A stretch of DNA of 64,000 nt from Numida meleagris (GCF_002078875.1 NC_034412.1:11842995-11906994); one strand, 5' to 3'. Positions 46,681 through 60,578 are shown, numbered from the stretch's first letter. A program made the numbers and translations. The notes: generated by a model not told the origin, from the sequence alone.

Positions 46681-49068
46681 TCTCTTAAATACAGATAGGA
46701 CTCTACTGCTGTATGAGAGTGTCACAGAGGGAGAGGAGAGAAGATGGGAGATCCAGGCATAACATAAATGAGCACCCAAGTCTAAAGCTACAGAGGAAAG
46801 AGAAGAAAGGCTGTTGTGAATCTTCCCCCCCTCCAATTCATATGGAAGCTTTCGGTTGCTATATAAAATGTGTATATGTGATGCTGAAAATGTGGAAATG
46901 CAACTCTTCATAGGTATATTTCATTTCTGCCTGAATATTAGCTCATATATGAAGATAAGTACTTCTAAGCCAAATATGGACAAGACCACATATATTTTGC
47001 AGAGTGTACAAGTAATCCCTTCTACAGAGAGGTCACTCTGCCTGCACTGGGTTCCATAAGGCAGAGAATAATTGAAGAGAGGGGTTCTTGTTTCTCTGTG
47101 CAAGCTAGAGAGGGGCTCTCCGGAAGGTGCTAATCCTTACCACAGCGGCATGAACACCCACACATGTCTAAGAAAGGGCTAAGCCTCAACACCACAATTT
47201 AGCCTATAACTGTTGATTCCTATTCCTTGTCAGGATATAATTAAGCTATTGTCAGGCTGAATAGGAAGATGAGAGTTAAAACTAAAAATACCTCTAGTAA
47301 TTATGGCTTAGATCTGAAATGCAAATGCCTGGATTTTGATTTCAGAAAGAGACAATGCTGTTACGGAAGATGCTTGAGTAACAAGTGAGTGAAAGGTATA
47401 ATAAACACTCTTGTGATTCCCTGTCCATAAGACAAAATGCTGAGGGTGTATATGCAAGGGAAAGTAAGCATCTTGGTATGTAGATTTGTCTGTTTTATGC
47501 AGAGAAATAGGCCTTAGCTAGTTTTACTAGGAAATGTTCATCTTCATTCGAACAAGATTTAAAAAAAAAGTTTCATCTATGCATGGTCACTATTCACAAA
47601 AGTATATTCAAAGATTTTCCTGAATTATGCCTGAAAGCATAAATATTGTTTTGATTTAAAACAAACAAAAAGCCTCCTTTGGGTTTCAAAAATGCATTTA
47701 AATACTTGGCTTGCTGATGAATATGAAACTTGGGAAGAGACATCCTCTTTTCTAAACTCCTGTAAGACTAGATCTCCAGCCTTCAGTAAGGGCATCCTCT
47801 CCTCTGGAAACTCTGGAGAATATATGGAGATAGAGGCCATGATTAAGAGAGATTTGACCCTCAAGGGCACAGGTTTTCACACCCTGACGTAGTAACTGCA
47901 TTATTGCAAAGGAGTTACCTTGAATATCCAATACCTCCAATATCAAAAAAGTTGATGTAAAATATGAATAGGTATATTTGTACCTAAACTTCTAAAGATG
48001 CATGATGTCAAATCTTTAAAAAGACTTGTGTGAAATAAAAGGATAGAAAATACTTATAACTGAAAAGCGCACCCTCTTTTTTCCTTATAGTACACCTTGC
48101 CAAGGATTTTCCTTTTCTGCATATGTTATCATTTGGATTCATTTGTAAGAGCTGTTTCCTGGACATTTCTATCACTTGAGTGAGTACTGGCATTTGCCTG
48201 ACAACACAGTGAGATGATTCAAGGAAGAATTGGCTAGAAAATCTAATTTCTTAATTTTGCAATTCCATTTCTATGTGGCTTGGCTTACTGCATATTCACA
48301 CAAATGCAAAGGCAGTAAAAAAGATGAAGGGGCTGGGAAAGAAGGTGAGACCACAGAAGCCCTGATTCAACCAGCTCAAATTAGTGCATAATGGCAATTT
48401 TAACCTCCCCCTGAATCTGTTTAGAAACTTGATAGCTGAACTGCCATAAAATTGACAATGCCTGAACATCTGCTTAGGATGGCCAAACTGTGCAGCTAGT
48501 TCTGAAAACCTAGCTGTTAAGGTGACATTCTTCATTATCTTATTAAACAGAGATCATAGAAAACATGATCCACAATTACAACACCTGTTCATTTTCTTAA
48601 CAGTCTGCTTCCTTTCTCACCAAGGCAACAGTCTTGCCATCCTTGACTAAAATAGTCATTGCTTCCCTTCCTTGAGATGCTAATGCCTGTCTCCCAAACC
48701 AAGCATGCTCTCTTGTACTCAAATAACCTGCTAACTGCTCCATGCTGCAGTTCTTCCTCCACCTGTGCTGTTGATGGATTAAGGTTCTTCTATGGAGCAT
48801 CAGTTGCCTATTATTGTCCCCACCACCACTTCTTTCCTAGTCACATCTTCCTCCCCTCTCTGTTGTGCTACCACCAGTAATTGTGAGACAGCTTAAAGAA
48901 CCAGTGCAATTGGCAGAGGCTCCGGCAGAAGAACAAGCAACTAAATAAGAGTGTCTTTTGGCAGCAATTAGTTTGACCTAAATTCATTCTGCTGTCCTTT
49001 GCCTCTCCCGCTACTCTGGCCATGTGTTCCTGCTGCTCCCCTGGGCTGAACCTAACCAATATACAACT

Positions 49069-49602
49069 TGTCATGGTTTTATGATTTTTGGTTATTGGTA
49101 TTCCCCATCATAACATCATGTAGTGCACTGGGAGATAAAGAGTTAATGCTCCAGTTCCGTGGATCGTGGATAGTTCTGGGTACCTGGTTCTCAGAAGAGA
49201 TGAAGAACTACATCTCCCAGAGGTCTGTTTGCTGTTCTGTTACTATTTCCATTCAGAGGGAAAGATACAAACTGTATGCAGATCATGAGACATCCCTTTT
49301 TGATCTTTCAGCTCATCCCGGCAGTGTCTCTCTCCCTAGCCGTCTCACTGCCAGCATTAAAGTCTTTTGATTTTTGGACACTCTCTCTCTCATTTTATTT
49401 ATTAGCTTCAATTTTAATTATATTGTATTCTATTGTGTTATCTTGCATTCTGATATCTTATTTAGTAGATTTGTTTGTTTCTCCTCAGATTGTTTTAGGC
49501 CCATCTCCCTACCCTTTTCCCCTTTCCCGCAGCATGGGTCCCTGGGTCCCCCCACTCCATTAGTCATGGAACCAGGCCGAACCAGCCCATAAACCACTGA
49601 CA
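49069..49602 (+). mobile_element. ERV solo LTR with 6-bp target duplication
   Basis: A 534-base element begins TGTCATGG and ends CACTGACA, the TG...CA ends of a retroviral LTR. It is flanked on both sides by the identical hexamer ACAACT (49063-49068 and 49603-49608). A 6-base duplication is typical of class II (ERVK-like) integration. ATTAAA near 49356, followed by T- and TG-rich sequence, suggests a + orientation poly(A) signal, so it is antisense to SPHKAP. No internal gag, pol or env sequence is attached, so it is a solo LTR left by recombination. The family was not identified. Confidence 0.87.
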
Positions 49603-50302
49603 ACAACTCCATGTGTGCATGTATACACATTATATACATGTGTGGAGTATTCTGGTGTGAACATTTAAAGTTACAGAGTAGGAGTGCTTGTAAGAGGAAA
49701 AGCTGCTGGACTATTTCAAGAATGTTTCAAATCTTTAAATTCTTGTTTGAAACTGTTCTATCACTCATCTGTCTGCAAAGCCAGATTTTTTTTCAGTTAT
49801 AAGGAGAGACAAAAAGATATAAAGACAATCTTTAGAGATCTTTTAAAGTATTGGGATCTCAGTATTTTAAAAACTGGTATCTTGTTATGCTGAGGCTGAA
49901 AATAAGCAGTTTTCTACTGTTTTATTTTGCTTTAACTGAAAAGCAGGGAAGTTCCACCAACCATTTCTATCAATGCTGTTTAATGATGGTAAGTTTGTTT
50001 CTACTACTCCAAGACACTTGGCACAAAAATTTGCAGCTTTTACATAGAAGAAAGCATTTCTGCCCAAGTCTGGAAATCCTGTTACCCCTAACAAAGAACC
50101 ATGCTGCTTGGGAAGGGAAAGGTGTATTTTCTTGGAGCAGTGGTTCTCAAGTGCAATTCCTTGTAGGCTGCCAGGGAGCAGGAAGGCCTGCTTTCTGCAA
50201 AGGCATTGAACAGAAAAATGTCAAATCTTAAAATCTCTTAAGAGGAAGGATAAATGAATTTTCTGTGTGCAATACTAAGACTTCATGCTTCAGGAGAGTA
50301 TA

Positions 50303-50516
50303 ATATTGGATATTAGGAAAAATTTCTTCTCCAAAAGAGGTCAGGTGCTAGAGTGGACTGCCCAGGCAGGTGGTTGAGTCACTGTCCCTGAAAGTGCTCA
50401 AGAAATGTTTAGATGTTGTACTAAGGGACATGATTTAGTGGGGACATATTGGTGGGAGGTGGATGATAGGACTAGATGATCTTGGAGGCCTTTTCCAACC
50501 TTGGTGATTCTATGAT
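50303..50516 (+). mobile_element. CR1 LINE 3' fragment
   Basis: The + strand run 'ggatattaggaaaaatttct' then 'gtggactgcccaggcaggtg' and 'ggactagatgatcttggagg' to 'ccttttccaaccttggtgat' and 'tctatgat' is the CR1 3' end. It is 5' truncated and moderately diverged. It lies about 700 bases right of the first solo LTR. Confidence 0.9.
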
Positions 50517-53148
50517 GCTAGAAGACGAAACTATAAATCACCTAAGGAGAAACTTCAGTTTCCTAACATGTACTAGCATAAACCAACCAAACACTTTGAG
50601 CATCAGTAAATAAATATTTTAGCTCTGTGGAGGGAAAGTAGGGACAAACTACCTATCAGGTTTTTCTTCTTATCTAAGGTTTACTCGCCAGCAGGTCCAA
50701 AGCAGAGAATATTTGATGTAGATCCAATGAAAAATATAGTTTGGCACAAAGGAATGGACAAAGACATGAAAGTTCATTTGATGGGGTCTCTCTGTGAGAT
50801 AATAAGAAAGTCTCATTGCAAATATTTTAGTCACATCTATAAGTCATTCTGTGCAGCTTATGAAAGACATTGTCTTATAAATCCATACACTTTATTCTAT
50901 TTGACAGATTTTGACTAAGTTCTCATTTAGTGTAAACAAACAAAACAAGACTTATGTAATTAAACTACATTTAAAATTGATGCTATCTAATTATGAAAAT
51001 AGCACAAAACTATGTACTTAATTTGCAGCAGTAAACTGTTGCAAAGAAGTGTCATTGTTAATCATCATTTAATTTAATGTTTGGTAATTGCTCATTCTCT
51101 TAGGATGAAAAAATTCAGACGCTAGAGTATTCTACTACATACACTCATAGCACCAGTGTAGAAATTCTTCGTAGGAGTCTAAACTTTTCAAGCAGACAGC
51201 ATGTCAAAATCTAATAGGATCACCTGAAGTAAGGAGGGTAGCATGCTTCAAGGACATCTTAAAGAGATCTGCTATGACCTTCTATAAGAAAATGGCACTA
51301 CAACCTAGCATTCACTTCATTCTCTCCCACCAGGCCTTCATTTCAAGCTGTCCCTTCCTTATTAGCCTTTGTGGGAGTTCTTCCTACAAAGTCTTAACAA
51401 CTAATACAATTAGCCCTGTCCATTCAGACTAAATTCCAGTGCACCTCATTTTATTTCCCAAGTGTAAACATGTTTGGACAAAAGTTTGCTCTTGCACAGC
51501 TACTGAAAGTAGAAGAAGAAAATTAGGGTAAGACGGTCTTTCAAACTCTGTTCACATCATACTAATAATACACATAACACTTTTAATAGATAACGTACCA
51601 TGAAGCTGGCACAAAGACAGAGAACAGACATAACATTTAGTTATTATTTCTTCCTATGACTTCTATTGTTCATCTTTGCAGATGTCCACAACCACTGGAT
51701 TAAATATGGACCCACTAGTGTCTTTTCTATCATGATGGACTACCAGAACTTGATGTAATGAAAAAAATGTATCACATGAGCACTTCTGTTTTCAGAGCCC
51801 AGGAAAAGATGTCCAACTTAGGCAAATATGAAATACTATTCCTCTAATGCAATTTATTATTTTCATATCGTAATACGTAGCTTTTCACTAAGCAGTTTGG
51901 AGTTTAATGGACTATTGCATGCACTCAAATGTCCATTCTTCTTTAAAAATCTCTCTAAGGAAGAGCAGTCTGTTATAGCTAAGTGTTTAATGTTTTAATA
52001 AATCAATGTTAGTACACTTGGTGAGCATATGTAGGACAGGCACGAGTCTATTTTTACTTGTACTAAATGTGCTAATCTGTAATGGGAGATAATGAACACA
52101 ACGTTTATGAAATCTATGTTCATATAGTCTTGTTGCATTTATAGTTATAGTGAGATGAGACATTACTAAACATAAACTCTTCCAAATGAAAACTGAACAT
52201 CATAGCTAAATGTATTACTAGTTATCTTTAAGAAAAGTACCCATTAATGATGTGGTACAATTTAGATTTCTTTTTTTGTTCTGCAAATCTAATGGCAACT
52301 TTAAACATCTCTGGCACTGCTGGCAACAACAATTTAGAAAATCTCCATGAAAAAGAAGAGAAGAATGTATTTTCTGTTAATGGCAGTCTGGTTTGCTAGC
52401 TATTGGAGAAGCTAGGGAAACTGTTCCATGTTCATGTTCTTCCTTATTTCTGCAGCCTCCACTCATGTAAAATCAGACATTGGAAAAGACTCAGAACAAA
52501 AGGCGTGCTGAGTAGACTGCTGAACTAATGCTTAATCCTCACACAGTCGCTATGTGTTCCCTCTTCTCCAGTTTGCTCAAGCACCGTGCCCATCCAAATA
52601 CACCACTGGCATACCTGAGGTGGGAAGAGCAATTCTGAAGAAAAAAAAAAACAAAACCAGTGTGCTTACACTCTAGTCTACATATTAAGTTGGATGATTA
52701 ATGTAAAAGTTTCCTAGTGTACTGCATTAGCTTTGTAACATTTTAGGCACTTAAACTAAAATTCTGTCCTGTATCTCCACTCAGAATAAATTAAACACGA
52801 ATATGAACAAAACTTCAGTTCTGCTCATAAGTGTTAGAGTAACTATTTAGCAGTAACTCAAAAGCTTAGATGTTTAGGAGCTTAGAAGAACTAAAATTCC
52901 AGGACACTAAACCCCTTTCTTGATGTGAACAGGGATGTTACAAAATTACATTATCTACTTAGCTTCTAAATGCTCTCTGTACATGATGTTTTAATTTTAC
53001 TTAAAAATTGTAAATCCTACCTTGTGAATACAAAGTCATACAGTTCAATACAATCTCTATTTCAGCACAATCTCTTTTCTACTAATAATTGCAATAATTA
53101 CAGAATGAACTAGGTGCTAAAATCTTGCTTTGAAAATTACAGAACATT

Positions 53149-53164
53149 GTGTGTGTGTGTGTGT
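53149..53164. repeat. GT microsatellite
   Basis: Eight GT units. Confidence 0.85.
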
Positions 53165-53585
53165 AGAGTAGGCACTGTGTTCACAAAGCTGGACAGGGAA
53201 ATCTGGCTGTTTTCTGAGCATACTATGCAAGGAGTGAGAAGGCAATAGGAGAAGATAACATGGCAGACCTTGTCTTGAAGCATACCCTGGTTATCCTCCC
53301 AAATAAGAAAGGGGTCTGTCAGGATGAAATACAGAATAGTAAAACCAAGCAATGGTTTTGCCTTAAAAGCAATCCTGACCACCTGCTTGATTATCCTGTT
53401 CTGGTCAAGAATATATTCAAGATACTGCTCAAATCATAGCTTTCCAGCTGAAATTGAACAATGTTGTATACTTCGTAATAATGTTTGGGAGACTGCATGT
53501 AGAATGCTTGAAGAACAGAAAATTGCACTCTGTCTGTTTCTGGGAATCCTGGAAATCAGTATCACTGAACAGTGCTCTTTAATAT

Positions 53586-54117
53586 TGTCAAGGTTTAACC
53601 CAGTGGGTGGCTCAGCACCGCACAGGTGTTTGCTCACTCCACCCCTTCCCATTGGGATGGGGGAGAGAATTTAAAAAAAAGCAAGATAGAACTCATGTGT
53701 TGAGATAAAACTATTTACTAAGATAGAGAAAAGGAAAGCGAAAACAGTTATGACTTTATACATGTATATAAATGTATATAACAGGTGATGCACAAGTAAT
53801 TGCTCACCATCCCTTGACCGATGCCCAGCTAGCCCCCTGAGCAGCCGAAGAGAGCAGGAGATGAACTCCCACCCCCTTCAAAACTCCTTCTGCATGATGT
53901 CATATGGTATGGAATAGCCCTTTGGCCAGTTTCAGTCAGCTGTCTTAATTCCATCCCCCCTGCAGCTTCTTGGGCCCTTCACTGCAAATGGCCTTGGCTT
54001 AGCAGGGAACTATAAACATGGCCATGCTAGCAACATTGTTTTTCTCCTAGAACCAAAACAAAACATCACACCAGACACTCTGAAGAAAACAATTCCATCC
54101 CAGCTGAAACTAAGACA
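53586..54117 (-). mobile_element. ERV solo LTR with 5-bp target duplication
   Basis: A 532-base element begins TGTCAAGG and ends TAAGACA, with TG...CA ends and the identical pentamer AATAT on both sides (53581-53585 and 54118-54122). The blocks 'gggatgggggagagaat', 'tgagataaaact' and 'catatggtatggaatagccc' match an LTR family widespread in birds. In that family the promoter and poly(A) elements read on the strand opposite to the one shown, so I place this copy in - orientation, sense with SPHKAP. No internal viral genes are present. Confidence 0.87.
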
Positions 54118-55016
54118 AATATCCCCTCCCTTGTTTCACCCAGCATCATTCAAAGTAGAGACACAGGAATCTGCTCAGTTTCTCACCTTGTACCTTTTAT
54201 GGTTGCTTAACATCACACACTACTTAAGTTGTGCATTTTGATCACTGTATCTTTTGGGAACTCGTAGTCTAATGAACAGCATGACATTTAGTCCTCTAAC
54301 CTTTGACTCTATTCCTAAAATCTCTAAAAGCACATTTCCTAAGTAATTCTTTCTAGTAATGTTCTGCTCTCCTGAGTCCTTTCTTGAATAAAACACTATT
54401 ACGATCGCAGCAATGTAATGTCATTCAGCTTCATAAAGATGATGTGTAAAGAAACACAACTCCTATTTTTTCAAATACAAGCTTAACTGAAAGCTGTTCT
54501 TAACTTAATTGCATTATAATCCACAATACATGCAAATCTAAATTTCATTTCAAATGTAGAATTATTCGAGTTCTTTAGCAGCTTCTCCTCACCTAATATG
54601 GAAAGAGTTTTCTCCTTAATTGTATCTCCATGTCTTCAAGAACACTCAGCAGCCTTTTAAGCATCCACTTTTCCCAACCTTTCCATTAACAAGTTACAGT
54701 TTGGAATAATTTTCTCTTTAGCTTATTTTTCTCTGTTGTTAGTCACTGACTATAACGCATAATAAAAATACAGGGAAACCTCTGAAGCAATCTTTATTAA
54801 TGTACTGTGTATTGAAATCTGTATGCATTTTTACTTCGGATATTTGCTTTTAGCAGAAAGCCGGAAATTACAGAAACTGTCAATACATTGACATAATTTT
54901 GGAGTCGGTTAGTCATTGACTTCTTTTAATTTAGCATATACTCTAGACGCCCACACACCCTGCTCAAATAGCTCTCAATGGACATTTCCCCAGAGGAGAT
55001 TACAGTGTGTACTTAC

Positions 55017-55127
55017 TGAGGCACAGTTGCTTTCTGACTTGTCTTCCAGAAAGCCAATTTGGCATGGTGTCCTCTGATTCTGCAGCCAGTAGTCTGTTGA
55101 TTCTAGCAGACTGTTACTGCAGAGAAT
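55017..55127 (-). CDS. SPHKAP: SPHKAP coding exon (111 nt)
   Basis: Thirty-seven codons encode ILCSNSLLESTDYWLQNQRT, then PCQIGFLEDKSESNCAS. It matches the SPHKAP SNSLLESTDYWLQNQR signature almost exactly. It is phase 0 at both ends. The donor is TCA|gtaagt. The acceptor's pyrimidine tract is made of a 10-base AT-rich repeat just outside the exon. Confidence 0.96.
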
Positions 55128-55130
55128 CTG

Positions 55131-55160
55131 TTAAAATAGTTAAAAATAGTTAAAAATAAT
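55131..55160. repeat. 10-bp tandem repeat at SPHKAP splice acceptor
   Basis: Three copies of a ttaaaaatag-type unit. On the gene strand it reads aactattttt and supplies the pyrimidine tract of the 55017-55127 exon. Confidence 0.75.
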
Positions 55161-58100
55161 TTAAAATTTACTTAGTCCTACTGTGCCTGAACTCTGTTGT
55201 TGGAGCTGAGAAAATCTTGCCCAAACATTTTTCTGGGAGGCAAGACTTGGGATTCCCATTCCCTTTAGACTTATACAGTTAATGTACCTGGGATTCAAGT
55301 GACATATAGCCCCTGAAGTATTGGACAATTTTCTATAAGAACTAAAAGTCCTTGAAGGAGGTGCCTTAAATAACCTCAACAAATAAAACATTTTTATTGG
55401 AAAACAGTGCTAGGAGTTTCGTTCTATGTTAAAGTGATAAACAAAGACTTTGGGAAAACTAATCATTTAATTATACCACAGTATACAAACTTGAAGCCTT
55501 TACGATTTACTTCATCTCTCTGTTTAAAATATAGATCTATGCAATTCATTTTGCTAGCAGCCTCATTTCCAAGACTGCCTTGGCTACAACTTCTGTCTTC
55601 TTAAAAATATTTTTCTGCTTTTGGAGAAGCTGAAGTACTTGAAAATTTCCGTAAAGAATACTGACCTCAGCCAGTACCCTTAGATCAAGGCTTTTTCACA
55701 GAGAGAGTTCAGTGTCTCTATGCTGACTCTGTCCTACAGCACATGCCACAAGCTTTGCTTGAACAAAAATAAAGTTAGGCTAGACATATCTGTAGATTAT
55801 AAAGAGGCAAAGTCAGTTTTGCAAGGCTGGTGCTTTAGACTGAACTAAATTCCTTGCTGCCCCTGTACTAATTATGCACAATTTTCAGGTGGGTCAAATT
55901 GCCTTTTTGATAAACAGACCTCTAATATGTTGCTGAAATGTATCTGCAGAAAGTCGCGCTCAGAAAGGACTGCCTTTTTGAACATGGCAACAGATTTCTT
56001 TGAAATACCAGTAAGTCTGAAGTGACTCATGGATCTGGACTGGTTGTGCCCAGACATAACCAGGAACTGTGAGTGCAGCGGCGACACAGCCAGAGTCTCT
56101 GACTGTACAATTTGCTGGGGCTAAAGAGCCATATCATAAAACAGGCAGGCTTGTACTTTATTACATTTACAGAACCACTACAGAAAGATCCATGACAAGC
56201 AAAAGAGACAGATGACAATATTAAGAATTACTTGTTCCTGTTTGCCCTTTCATTGAGAGCGTTAAGTCTAGACCAATTTATCCTAATTTCCATCAGGGAT
56301 GGAAGTGGAACTGAGAGGCACAGATAGTCTAGGGGTTGAATTCCTATGCTGACAAGACTGTGTTAAAATTGAGAAGTTGTCTCTTTCCATGCATTCATTT
56401 TATATTTAATGGAGTACAATGGACAAATAGTTGAGGATGGTGAAGCGTGGGAAGGAGAGTTAATCACATGGACAACTTGAGGAATCTTATTAGCCAGCAG
56501 AGATGTATGCTGACCTCCTGGAGGGAGTGTGCTCTCTGACTGTACAAAAAGCCTATCAGCCTAGCTATCGCATCTCTTCACTAAATTCAGCTTAAGGGAT
56601 GTATTTCAGGTGATGTGATATTCTGAAGCAAAAGAGAAAGGATCTGTCTGCATGAATTAACCCACAGGTTGACTATTTGGCATGTTTTTTCCCATCCTTC
56701 ACAATTCTTCCATGAAAAAGAGGGACTTTTATTATTTTTGAAACAACTAATTAGTATCAGGAAATAATAGCAGCAATAGTGATGATACTCATAGAACAAT
56801 TTACATGGCTTATCATTCCCAGGCAGAAATGTTAAGAAGCATGACTGTGAAATGGATGTATATTTTCTTCGTATTTCTGGCAACTGTGGAAAAAGGCTGT
56901 ACTATAGCTCTTAGACCTTTACTTTAATAATATTTCAAAATATACTTTTGTTGTCCTACCTGGAAAAAAATACCTACCCACAGTATTTTTCATTATCTTA
57001 CCACATAATTTGCATTGATATTTCTCTCCTACTTCAGGAACATTTGCTTTCTAAGCCTAGATCAATTCCTTATGGAGTGAGAAGAACTTGTCAGGCCACT
57101 TCATTTCTCAGGGAAGATGAATGAGTGTGGAAAGCTGATCTGGCCAGCTAACACAATTTTCTAATACTCAGGAGCAACCCAGAAGTAAGCATATTACCAC
57201 ACACAGACCAACACACACTCTAATTTTTAACTTTTTGTCAGAAAGTGACATAGTTAATACTGCACTCCCTGTGGGATGGATGACAAGGACTACCACAGCT
57301 CATACATTTGGCCTTGCTTCAGCGCCTTCCTTCAGTGCCCTCTACAAACATTTTGCACCTTTATGGTTATTTTTACTTTGTGCAGAAGAGGGTAGGTTGA
57401 TATGCGAACTCTAGCCCTGCTATAAGATTTCTTCCAAAAACAAATTTAGGGTTGACAAAATACTCAGAAAAAACTATTGTGCCCACAGACTTTGTTCTGA
57501 GAATTACAAAGGCTTGTGATTGCTTAACATCTACACCAGTTTCTTCTTGGGGACTGCTAGCTAAACTTGTTTACCAGTTTGATGACTCTAAACTCAATAA
57601 ATTTTATAGTACATTGTCTTAGTGTGAATAGATTTGTACCATCATAACTCTGAGTCTAGATGGGAAAAACAGTATATGTCATATAGCAGAGAAACAATTT
57701 CCTTCTAGCTTTATAAACTGTTAGCCTTTTTTTTTTTTTTTTAAGAAATGTTCTCAAATGTGGAAACACTGAAACATTATAAACTGGTTGGTAAAATATT
57801 GCATCAAATATTTTTTCCAAATAGTACAAATTTTCCAAATAGTAAAATTCTGAAAATTTTATGAAGAAAAAGAATTTCATCATATACATATACCTACATA
57901 CATATATATCTGATGTCAGATTTCATCCGATTCTAGATCTTCTCATCCTCAAGGATTGAAGTTCTTATGACCTCTTAGACATGATTTGAGTATATAGGAA
58001 ACAGTCCTCTTTAACTGAAATAGCTTTTTCAGTAACAAGAAGTTTTGTCTCATTTCCTTAAAAATCTTACTGAACTTGTCTTTAGTCTTAACAGCTTCAG

Positions 58101-60573
58101 ATCTTTCTTTCCCAAATCTCAGACAGTTTCTGAGAAAACGGAATAGGCAGAAATTATCAAAAGCTTACTACTCCTTTTTGTAAAAGTGCTCAACCAATAT
58201 TTCTCTTCAGAACAGCTAGAACATAGCAGATGTATATTGTAGGTGATTAACTCATGAAATGAGATGGGCATTCCAAATTTCACCTAGTTTTCTTCCTGTG
58301 GATGTTAAATCACCGTTGGCACATCTATCTTCCTTTCAGGAAGCAAATACTGGTAACGCACTATCAGAAGTAATAACTCTCCTGAACAACTGCTTCAGGT
58401 CAGGTCATTGCTGTCAAGCTTGAGGGTTTATTAATTCCAAGGCTTTCCAATGCATTTAATTTTTATATGCAACTTTTCATAACAGACTTTAAGTCAAGGG
58501 TAGAGATTATTACATGAAAGCTATGACAGTACGTGATTTTAGTAACCTTGAGGAGATGAGGAGCATTAGCAGGGTGTTGCTCTCCCTGGCCTATATTCTG
58601 TTTTCAAATGTGCACAAGCAGTGCTGGACACACACTTGAGAACGCAGTCAGAAATGTGAAGAAGGGTGCAATGACATTTTTACTACTGGAGGTCTTAGAA
58701 GATCGTTTTCAGCAATTAGAATTTGAAGGAGATAGGTAAGAAAAGCAAAATAGGATGTACTCCAGCCCATGCAGCAGGAGATGGGAGAGGTCAGCAATCG
58801 AAGAAATACAAGTAGGCCCAAAGTCATCTGGAAAGCCTCTAGAAATTACTCAGAAAAGACAGCACTGTGGGAAAGGGAGGCATATGGGAGCATATCGGTG
58901 GGAACTTCTTGCTCTGATTTTACATATATGTGAATGGTGTTCAGAGGACAGAAGGTGACATTTGAGTAAGCAATGGCTATGATGAAATGTAAACTTTGGA
59001 TGAGTTTAAGCTCTATCTTATGAAATACAAGGTTCCGCATTATGATCATTACAGATATGTTATTTCTCAGATCTTTCCCACTAACATTTCTAGTGAGGAA
59101 GGATAATTTGGGCCACTCTGCAACGCAGATCACTCTAAGTTTATGCATGCCTGTTGTGCAAAAAGTCCATAAATTGAATCCACATGAACTTCTGGGCATG
59201 CTTCTTTGGTAGTAGACAGCAATATTATCATGGTCAAAGACACACACGTTTGGGCAAAGTGAATTTAATACTTCCAGGACCTGACTACTGTAGGACAATT
59301 CTACTTGGTAACTGTATAAAATGGGAGTTTGCAGATGTGTTCAAACTTGCAAGAATATTCATGCTTTTAAGAAATACACTGAAGTCCTTACACTACAATA
59401 ATGTATGACTGCAATGGCCAACTGTGTATAAGTTTGAGTGAGATTGCCCACTTTATTGGGTAACTAATGAAATGCAATGTGAGGATAGTTATTCCTCAGA
59501 GATATAACTCTGCCCATACTTTCTAATTGCCATTTTTGTATTTAGGACCTTTTCAAACTTTACTGAGCTGCTCTGTACCAAAATTAAGAAACCTAAACTT
59601 GTACTACTTCAGTGGTCATTCACCATCTTTCTTTTACATGGCCTACACTTGTATCACCAGTGGCATAATTTAAGAAAATATCCTCCTCTCATCTTGTATT
59701 TTCTTCATTGTCACCATGCTGAGACAAGTTCTAGATCAATCCCATTAGCATACATGGGATTTGCTGAATTCAGTGAGGTTGCTTCTGATTTGCAACGGCA
59801 CAAGTGAGAGCAGAACTTTATTCACTGATCGCACTTATGCTTAACAGCTGCACGCACTATACTGCTGTATGTCTGGTTCAAAGCAGGATCATCGCACTCA
59901 GAAAATAATTCAGGATGAATTTGCATCATGCACGAAATGTGGAATCAGCAGTAATTCATGGTTCTAAAAAAAAAGTTTTCCACTCTCATCTCAAGACTCA
60001 GCCGTCAGCATTACTCAGTGTGTTGTGAATCAATGAACTAAATCAGCCTCTAGCAGAGTGTAGATTAGAAAAGTCACTCTTTCCCAGAGGAAAATATTGC
60101 ATACAAGTTTAGCGTAACAGCTTCCTGCTCCCTGATTTAGATCATAAGACATTAAAATACACTATCTATCTATAACTGTGACAACATTAAATAGGCTCTG
60201 CTCCACAAATGAAACATCTGCATCTTCATGGCTGATCATCTTAATTGCTTTGGTTAATTACTACTCATCAAAAAAGACATGAAAGTGGGACATACAGAAT
60301 AAGATGAACTATCACAGGGCACACCTGCATTTGTTCAGATCGGTCTTTGTGGTAAAAGCCCACATCTCATATGGTTCCTGACAGGAGCCATTCCCATTCA
60401 TACCAACTAAAATTACTCAAACCTGCAAGTGAACCATTTAAACTGTTCCCTTGCAGCAGGAACTCACAATTTCACTCCAGCATCAATTACATATGTAACT
60501 TAAAAAATTACTGTAACTAATGTAGGATAAAAGAAAAAATAATAGCTTACTTTGATTATTTTGCATCCTTTTC

Positions 60574-60578
<5 letters not shown>

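Larger units (their letters stand above)
31914..55016 (-). other. SPHKAP: SPHKAP large intron (23.1 kb)
   Basis: This is the largest intron in the window. Recognised content is a C-rich G-quadruplex motif (32928-32955), a CR1 fragment (34411-34446), two AT microsatellite-type tracts, two solo LTRs (49069-49602 and 53586-54117) and a CR1 end (50303-50516). Dozens of short open frames on both strands have no recognisable similarity. I saw no additional SPHKAP exon; the protein reads continuously from the flanking exons. Confidence 0.65.

Noticed and set aside
49069..54117. One long provirus bounded by the two LTRs
   Set aside because: The LTRs differ in sequence, have different target duplications and apparently opposite orientation. 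The DNA between them holds a CR1 and no viral genes.
1709..57742. Many A- or T-runs, several + strand A-runs followed directly by GC (for example near 2770, 27152, 31224, 38047, 44398)
   Set aside because: The GC ending recurs but not in all runs. At 31224 it arises from slippage inside the mariner, so no single insertion mechanism is supported.
58846..59298. 150-residue - strand open frame in a SPHKAP intron
   Set aside because: No recognisable domain, no splice or start context, and composition like the surrounding intron. It is expected by chance in AT-rich DNA of this length.
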